From Manduca sexta (taxonomy: Eukaryota; Arthropoda; Insecta; Lepidoptera; Sphingidae), in the NCBI RefSeq assembly GCF_014839805.1, contig NC_051138.1:4772983-4836982 (forward strand): a DNA stretch of 64,000 nucleotides, in the 5' to 3' direction. The notes under the pieces were generated by a model. That model did no database searches. It saw nothing but the letters and a program-made list of their open reading frames with translations, and had not been told where the DNA came from. Position 1 is the first letter of the stretch. The number at the start of each line of letters is the position of its first letter. A program made the position numbers and the translations under genes. Of the stretch, positions 57,680 to 64,000 are shown one piece after another.

Positions 57680-59048
57680 CGTAATCTGAACAACTGTGCG
57701 AAATGAAAACAGTTTTAAATAAAAACTGTTGAAATAACAACGTTTTGATATCTGATGAAATTATGTGAATTTAGTAAATTGTACGCATAAACATAATTAT
57801 GTCTTTCAATTACTGCGGTAATTATCTCTTTAAATTTCAGTAATCATTTTGTTTATTTTTGTTTTTTAGTATACCGCAAAATTTGAATGTGATCCATAGC
57901 CAAATTGAGGTCCTTTTAAGTGCATAATTCTAGTTCGAAACCTATTATAGGAATGCCTAGGCATACTTAGTTAGTTTATGGTTGGTGGAAGTGGATCTAG
58001 TTTGGAGATGTACACTAGGTTCATTAGTTTTTAGTTTTTTTGCTGCGATAGGACAGTTAGCATCAACCGCCATTCGAAACTCGCGTAGTCACTTTACCCA
58101 AGACGCCTCCGTAGAATTTCCACACCAGGCGCGGCACCGTTTTCCATCGTAGCATTGCGTAGGTATGTAGTGAACACAGTCCAATTTTATGGGCATCGAT
58201 TACTAATCCCATTTCTGATGTTAGAAAACTGATTCGATCCTAATTAAAATATCACTGACTACAGAAATACTTTCGCAAATATCTCACCAACCAACCGACC
58301 GGTATGACTGTCAACAACCAACTAACTCGATCTGTCAAACGCTCAGTGTTTTTATAGCAAAAAGTGTTACAAATACCCTCACTAAAATGTTCTATGCTAA
58401 CAATATTATTTGCTACATCTTTCACATCCGAAGTGTTATGATCCGAAATGTTATACATTTAGATTCTAGCAATATGAACTCTACCACTAGTTTGGAAACA
58501 GTTCTCACCAGAAGAACTGGCAAGACACTAGTGCTGCTCTTCTCAAAATCAGTTTAAGATGTGAATTACTTACAGTGCACGACACAAAGCAAAAAAAAAT
58601 TTTTTTTTTTTATTATTGTTTAGAGCAGTTGATTCATATTTTACTTGCAAAGCAAAACAGAAAATAAATATTTTTTTAATTCCAAAAATAGTTAATGATC
58701 AAATTTATTTATCCATTCGAATAAATTGGACGAATAAGACCAATTATCCCATTGTACCTTTAAATAAGATTTGTGGTATTCCTTTCTTCCATATTTCCTT
58801 TTAGCATTATAATATAGGGACGAACCAATAGCTCAGCCGCCTTTTTAACTTCAACTCCCTATATATTCTCTTCCCAGACAAAGGGTAAATGTTAGGTAAC
58901 TTAGAACCCACACAGAATGTTACCTGACTGTGGAATTGAGCCCATGACTTCCAAACCGTCAGCCCATATACGTTTCCAATAATGATACAAAATAAAACAC
59001 TTTTGACACGAAAAACATTTAATAGAAGAGGAAGTATGCATGGTTAAA
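57680..59048. other. Intergenic stretch between the two secreted-protein paralogs
   Basis: No further exon is seen. 58020-58150 is less AT-rich but not classifiable. Confidence 0.35.
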
Positions 59049-60271
59049 TTATAATTTCTTCCTCTGGGAGATTAGAAGCTCGACATGATTGCACAAGGCA
59101 TTGCATTTGATGCTGTAGAGCACCGTCTTAAAGGTCCAATTGCCATAAAAAAATATCCCGTGATAATATTTTTGTGAAATCGTATTTACATCCACTATAA
59201 ATTCGTATTGTCCCTGAAAAAAAAATTTTTTTCTCATATAATTCCAAATTATTATTTTTTGAGTATGAATAATAATTAATAAATTATAGATTATGAATAT
59301 ATCGGTTGCATAATTGTACTACGGTACGACTGCAATGTTGAGGTATCGAGTTCGATCCCGGGTCGGGGAAAGTGATATTGGGTTTTTCTACTCATATATT
59401 AGTTGTTAATTTTAGAGGTTTATAGCGTAATGACATAAAATTATATTTATGAACACTACGCATAAACCTTTGGAATGGTTTAGTCTAGAAATTTATGCGC
59501 AACACTAGGTCCAAGCCACGAAAACGGGCTAAGTGGCGGGCGGTGCAGCAAACGGAAGCGGAGCGGCGAGCGCTGCGGCGAGCGCTGCGGCGAGCAGAGC
59601 GGCGAAATCGTGGCTTGATCTTTTTTTACGCTTAGAGCGTACAGGCGGTTCTTCGTAACGCGGCAAAATAGCTATTGCTTGCTTGATCTGCCTTTAAGTC
59701 TTAACCGAACCGCCACAAAAATTCCAATTAATATGTAATTATAAAGTACTATTCAGTATTCTATGATTATACCTTTGAAATCATACAATCTTTTGATATA
59801 TTTACATACGCTTTTAATAACGAATGTATCAGAAGATTGTCGCATGGCTTTTTCATGCTATATTTTATCAAGTCTTTGCCGTTCTGCGAACCAATTAGTT
59901 TTCCCTGCAACATTAAATTGTATTTATTTTTTGCTAATATGTACGAAAGTATATTTTTAAACCTGATTCAAATGTACTTGAACATCTTAGAAATTGTCCA
60001 ATTTTTTTCTTATATTTTAAAAAAATACTCTCGCAATTTTTTCACGATTGAATTTCATTATATAAATAATTAAAATGGTGTTAACTTATAACCAGGTTCA
60101 CCTATACTATAAATTAATTTATCTTACGCTAGTCAAATTAACATTTTCTTTCAAGCTTAATGTGTATTTGAAGCTGTGGTCGGACGTCATTTGTGCAGTT
60201 TCTATAGTACAGTCCACACGTTTCGGCCCTTTGCAGACTTTGAGCTTAGTAATAATAACGTCAACACGTCC
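59049..60271 (-). CDS. Small secreted cysteine-containing protein of unknown function (paralog 2), signal exon not found
   Basis: Exons 60271-60128, 59904-59773 and 59213-59049 encode 146 residues plus TAA. They match paralog 1 exon for exon (144, 132 and 165 versus 168 bases, all phase 0). Shared landmarks are VCKGPKRVDC, MKKPCDNLL, VNISKDCMISK, QKYYHG and GNWTFKT. Conservation is modest (about 20 of 54 positions in the last exon), so the pair is old or fast-evolving. The signal-peptide exon should lie upstream of 60271, but I could not identify it. Function unknown, as for paralog 1. Confidence 0.7.
59305..59395 (+). repeat. SINE family 2 head fragment
   Basis: Degenerate head with B box GTTCGATCCCGGGTCGGG. 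It lies between paralog 2 exons 4 and 3. Confidence 0.6.
59512..59617. mobile_element. Small GC-rich inverted-terminal element
   Basis: It is bounded by CAAGCCACGA and its inverse TCGTGGCTTG. Inside, the 12-bp unit gcggcgagcgct is repeated from 59563 (3 full copies and a partial). The composition is unlike the AT-rich surroundings. Confidence 0.55.
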
Positions 60272-60457
60272 CTGAAAGTAATAATTGAATTATAATTTGA
60301 CCAGGAATATACAAACCGGTGTTGTGGTAAAATATCAGACTAATTTCTTGTACTGCCAACGTTAACTACATATATAACGAATAATCAAAGATGGCGTCCA
60401 CAAAGCAGGCTCTTTATTTTCTTGGTCTGAATATATTTCATTTTTTTTTATAACTAA

Positions 60458-60817
60458 CTAGCTGACCCGACGAACTTCGTACCGCCTAACAGTCGACATA
60501 TTGACATTAATATTTATACGATACTAACGTCACTCAATTGTTTCGCCTTCCCGGAACCCCTCCACTAACACTTAAACTTTATGGTATGGTATTAAAGTTC
60601 AAATTTACTTTTAAGTATTATGACGAATCTTTTGTATGGGAAAATAGAAAAGTGTTGTTTTTAGATTTTTTCAGGCAATTTTTTTAATTTTTCTCTCCGT
60701 AAGAACCATCCTCGTACTTAAACGAATATTATATAAAAGAATTAGCGAAATCGGTTCAACTGCTCTCGAGATTTGCGCTTTAGCAAGACATTCAGCGATT
60801 CATTTTTATATTATAGA
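60458..60817 (-). mobile_element. Helitron, non-autonomous, minus
   Basis: On the minus strand it starts TCTATAATATAAAAATGAAT and ends GGTACGAAGTTCGTCGGGTC AGCTAG. Confidence 0.75.
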
Positions 60818-60963
60818 TGATAAAAGCAAATCGCTCGCCTGATTGCCTCTAATGAAGTAGTCTGGCAAGCAATGAGGAATTGTTGGTAAACGAAGGGCAT
60901 TTATAGTGAAAGTCAAGGATATCTGAAGACAAATGATAAATTTATGTGTTAGATACTGTTTAC

Positions 60964-61270
60964 AGGTGGTAGGTTTCTCATATGTGAGAGTCCGCCTGGG
61001 TAGGTACCACCACAAGGTCTATATTGGCCGCCAAGCAGCAGTGTGTAGTCACTGTTGTGTTCCGATTTGAAGGACATTGTAGCCAGTATAACTACTGGAT
61101 ATAATGAGACTTAACATTTGATGTCCCAGGATGGCGAGCGCAGTGAAATGCCAACCAATACTTTGTAATTCAAGGTGTTGGATGGTGTTTCTACTGCTTA
61201 TGGGCGGTCTTATCGCTTACCATCAGGCGAACGGCAAGGTCGTTTCGTTATTCAAGCCGCAATAAAATAA
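60964..61270 (+). mobile_element. Family 5 repeat, best plus copy
   Basis: It runs from GGTGGTAGGTTTCTCATATG to CGCTTACCATCAGGCGAACG and an (AATAAAATAAA) tail. It has no coding capacity, so a SINE-like or truncated retroposon is likely. Confidence 0.75.
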
Positions 61271-62204
61271 AAAAAAGATTTAGTGTCTAAGCCTAGATGA
61301 ATTTATCACATTTTGACTTCCACAAACGTTGTACATCTACAAGGCTTGTCAGATACTAAAATATATCATGTTTATTCTTCTGAAAATAAGTCGACGCTTG
61401 AAAGGCAATAATATCTAAGCGACAAATATACCTAAAATGAGTTATATACATATTAGGAATCGCCAGATTTTGCAGCATTCGTTTTATTCGGGTTTTGTAG
61501 CTGTAGGACAATTTTTTAGCGGTTAGATACTTAGTAATTTCGGTAAATTGCACATATTTTTTCTCACTAAACAACACAACATTTTAAAAAAGTTGGATTT
61601 ATAGAAGTTAGTACACTCAAAGAAATTTATTTTTGAACTTAGTGTATCTTACTTGTATGAATAATTTTAATGTTTTGCATTTGTACATTTTTACTTGAAA
61701 TAAAATATGGCTCACACTACGATAAGCTGTTAATTACCTACATAAAAAAAATATAATATTGACTGACATATATTTTTAGCTGAATCCCAAATAACCGTAT
61801 TTATGTGCTTAGATATTTTAACTTAACACAATATTTTGTTAATTGGGTATTTATACAATTTTACCTAAAATAAAATAATAAATTAACGAGCGCTTAGATA
61901 TTTTACCTGTATAATTCATATGCTATGTATGTGTAATGTAACTGACATTATAACTAATAGGTCGAGAAAAAGTATTATCGCATTTTTTATGACTTCTGAT
62001 AGAAAAACGCGACATGTAGTTTTGGTAGGCCTCTCTTGATGTTAACCTGATACTGCCTAAAGATTTCTGAAAGGACCAAAACAGGTGGAAATCAGGTTCA
62101 AGGTCTCGGGCTATATGATAGATGCATTAACACCTCCCAGCTAAATTCTCTTAGTTTTTGTTGAGTGGCTAAATATGTGTGTGGTCTACAATAATCGTGA
62201 TGAA
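61271..62204. other. AT-rich non-coding stretch
   Basis: A 73-codon ORF on the minus strand at 61356-61577 has no homology signs I can see. Confidence 0.35.
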
Positions 62205-62900
62205 AGACCACAATCGCACATCGCTTTCTCTCAACTTCTTGGCTGGGTGAGGGGCTCAGTGGCCCCCGCGCACCGAAGGACGCCCTAGGCGACTACGGCA
62301 GCATGATGCCAACTACACACTGCCGTCCATCCCGGGGGTCAACCGAAAAATGTGCAAAAATACAAAAATGCACTAGGGCGGACAGCCCCCTGTTGCCCGC
62401 CGACGACCCCCATCGTGGCCCCTATTAGTCGCCTTTTACGACAGGCAGGGGATACCGTGGTGGACTTCTCCAAACGCCCCTAATCCACAGGGCGGCAGAC
62501 GCCGGTCAGTCGTCCACCCGGCGCCTCCTAAGTCTTCTCTGGACGCGGGAGGGATCCTCCCTCTCCCGATCCCTTTCGGCACCCTCTTTCTGCGAGATGA
62601 CCACCTCGCAGAAGTAGACCGCCGCACGCCAGGACCTCTGGCTGCCTACCATGAATGCGACCACGGCCGGCAGCGACGGATCTCCGACGACTGATCTGAG
62701 AGCGCTGCGCTTTTCGTCCCAAGCTGGACACAACTCTAAGGTATGTTGGGTCGTATTCAGCGGGCAGTTGTCACAATGGTGACACACGGCCGACACCTCC
62801 GTACCCACGATCCAGCACAGATACTCAGCGAAGCAGCCATGCCCGGTGAGTACCTCTGTTAACCGAAAGGTTCCCGCACCGTGGCAAACTTCCCAGAAAA
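62205..62900 (-). mobile_element. R1-clade LINE, severely 5'-truncated
   Basis: A GC-rich island, strikingly different from the flanks. It holds the last ~125 codons of an R1-type ORF2 and a 3' UTR with 'tcgccttttacgacaggcaggggataccgtgg' (62428-62459) on the plus strand, text found at 3' ends of moth R1-like LINEs. The boundaries are approximate. Confidence 0.8.
62506..62884 (-). pseudogene. R1-clade reverse transcriptase C-terminal fragment
   Basis: It reads FRLTEVLTGHGCFAEYL, then CHHC...TQHTLELCPAW (a C-x2-C...H-x4-C zinc knuckle), VVGDPSLPAVV and an arginine-rich end, the classic tail of R1/TRAS-type ORF2. Polymerase and endonuclease domains are absent, so it is dead. Confidence 0.85.
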
Positions 62901-63059
62901 CCTGGCTGAACCCGCAATAAGGTGATAGTGTGTGTTTTTGTGATTGGAAGGGCATTATTCATTATGAGCTTTTACCGCTAGGTAGAAATATCGATTCGGA
63001 TCTCTACTGCCAACAACTAATGATATTAAAGCAGGAAGTTGAGAGAAAGTGGCCGGATC

Positions 63060-63360
63060 TTTTTATTGCATTTAATGACGAGACAAGCTTGCCGTCCGCC
63101 TGATGGTAAGCGTTACGACTGTCCATTAACAGTAGAAACATCATCCACACCTTGAATTACAAAGTATCGTTTGGGATTTCACTGCGCTCGCAATCCCGAG
63201 ACATGAGATGTTATATCTTATTATGTCTGGTAGTTACACCGGCTTCAATGTGCTTCAAACCGGAACATAACAGTGACTATACACAGCAGTGTCACCACCG
63301 CAATGTCTATTTCTGCCGCCAAGCAGCAGCTTGGCGGCAGAAATAGACATTGCGGTGGTG
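63060..63360 (-). mobile_element. Family 5 repeat, minus copy with duplicated inverted end
   Basis: It runs from 'gcattta atgacgagacaagc' to the palindrome. The reverse complements of the CGCTTACCATCAGGCG and GCAGCAGTGTG motifs are present. Confidence 0.75.
63293..63360. repeat. Perfect palindrome, 32-bp arms, 4-bp loop
   Basis: CACCACCGCAATGTCTATTT (start of left arm, 63293-63324) is exactly mirrored at 63329-63360 around AGCA. The arms are the 5' end of the family 5 repeat. Confidence 0.97.
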
Positions 63361-64000
63361 GTCGTCCCGATTTTTGGTTAGAAGTCCTAAATTTTCTACA
63401 GCAACGGGATCATGCCACTTTCTAAAATATGGCAGTAGGTCATCGAACAAAATGGCATATATATGTACTGTCATTAAATGTAAGTAAACTTTGAAAAAGA
63501 AGTGTTTACTTTTCATATAAAATGCAAAGAAACTTTTCTCCAACCTAATATTTAAATAAAAGAAAGTTGTCATGTAACTAGTGCAATATATTTAAAATAA
63601 TTTTCTTGATTTCTTAATCAAAATGTTCAAAATCATTTAAATTATAGATCATTGTTGTTAGGCACAAAGAAATCTGAAATGAATGGTCGTATATTTATGT
63701 TTTTCCAAAATTGCGTGGACCATTAATTTACGTGTAGGTAGTTTTACTCGATTTTATTATGGTGTTCAATTGTCTTTACATGATTTTCCCCAACTCTGCA
63801 TTTAAAAATATGTGCATTTCCTTAAATTTACCTGTTCGGTAAATGGTAAGGTGATTCATTTAGACTATTTTACCTGTTTGTAAATTGAGGTAACTTTTAA
63901 CTAGATGACATTAACTTTTACCTCATTAAGTTATAAGTTCTGAGGCTGTTAATTTACCTCAAAAAATTACAAAAAAATTGAGTTTCAACAATTATTTAAG
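63361..64000. other. AT-rich non-coding end of window
   Basis: A minus ORF at 63307-63573 extends into the palindrome. Its non-repeat part (RKWHDPVAVENLGLL...) has no splice or homology support. Confidence 0.3.

Noticed and set aside
62436..62731. Other-frame minus ORFs in the GC-rich island
   Set aside because: They overlap the R1 ORF2 tail in the wrong frame; long open frames are expected in GC-rich DNA.
63307..63573. 88-codon minus ORF sharing its C-terminus with a plus ORF at 63152-63346
   Set aside because: The shared peptide is produced by the palindrome read on both strands.

Overview
This is a eukaryotic, AT-rich, intron-rich window packed with interspersed repeats. It is almost certainly from a moth or butterfly. 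The evidence is the repeat set: Helitrons with a short hairpin and a CTAG 3' end, tRNA-derived SINEs, and a GC-rich R1-type LINE tail, together with insect-type gene families. I cannot name the species.

Layout. 0.6-2.5 kb: exons of an SLC9B/NHA-like cation/proton antiporter on the minus strand; the rest lies off the left edge. 4.55-4.82 kb: a MITE with TTAA target duplications. 5.67-5.86 kb: an apparently intact U2 snRNA gene (minus). 6.45-10.68 kb: a full-length LINE with two uninterrupted ORFs (minus) and a 7-bp target duplication. 11.3-53.3 kb: one pancreatic-type lipase gene (plus), reconstructed here as 8 exons encoding 330 aa, with a fifth intron of about 32.5 kb.

Inside that intron, on the opposite strand, lie two tandem ALDH1-type aldehyde dehydrogenase genes: copy A at 32.7-41.0 kb (11 exons, 488 aa, complete) and copy B at 19.9-26.5 kb (10 exons found). 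Exon lengths and splice phases are identical for exons 2-11. Between them is the best find of the window: a 1.74-kb decayed Transib-like element (28,337-30,076). It has CACAGTG termini, A-rich nonamer-like blocks at 23-bp and 12-bp spacings, 5-bp CGTCG target duplications and a RAG1/Transib-like C-terminal coding remnant.

41.6-43.1 kb: two Helitrons inserted head to tail, the second carrying a nested Harbinger-like MITE. 46.6-47.2 kb: a SINE split by a 13-unit, 24-bp minisatellite. 53.8-60.3 kb: two paralogous minus-strand genes for small secreted cysteine-containing proteins of unknown function, convergent with the lipase. 62.2-62.9 kb: the 3' end of an R1-clade LINE. 63.29-63.36 kb: a perfect 32-bp-arm palindrome inside a repeat.

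How the genes relate: the lipase (extracellular lipid hydrolysis) and the ALDHs (cytosolic aldehyde oxidation) are linked by nesting, not by an evident shared pathway. Gene models were built by hand from splice signals and phase continuity and have not been checked against transcripts.
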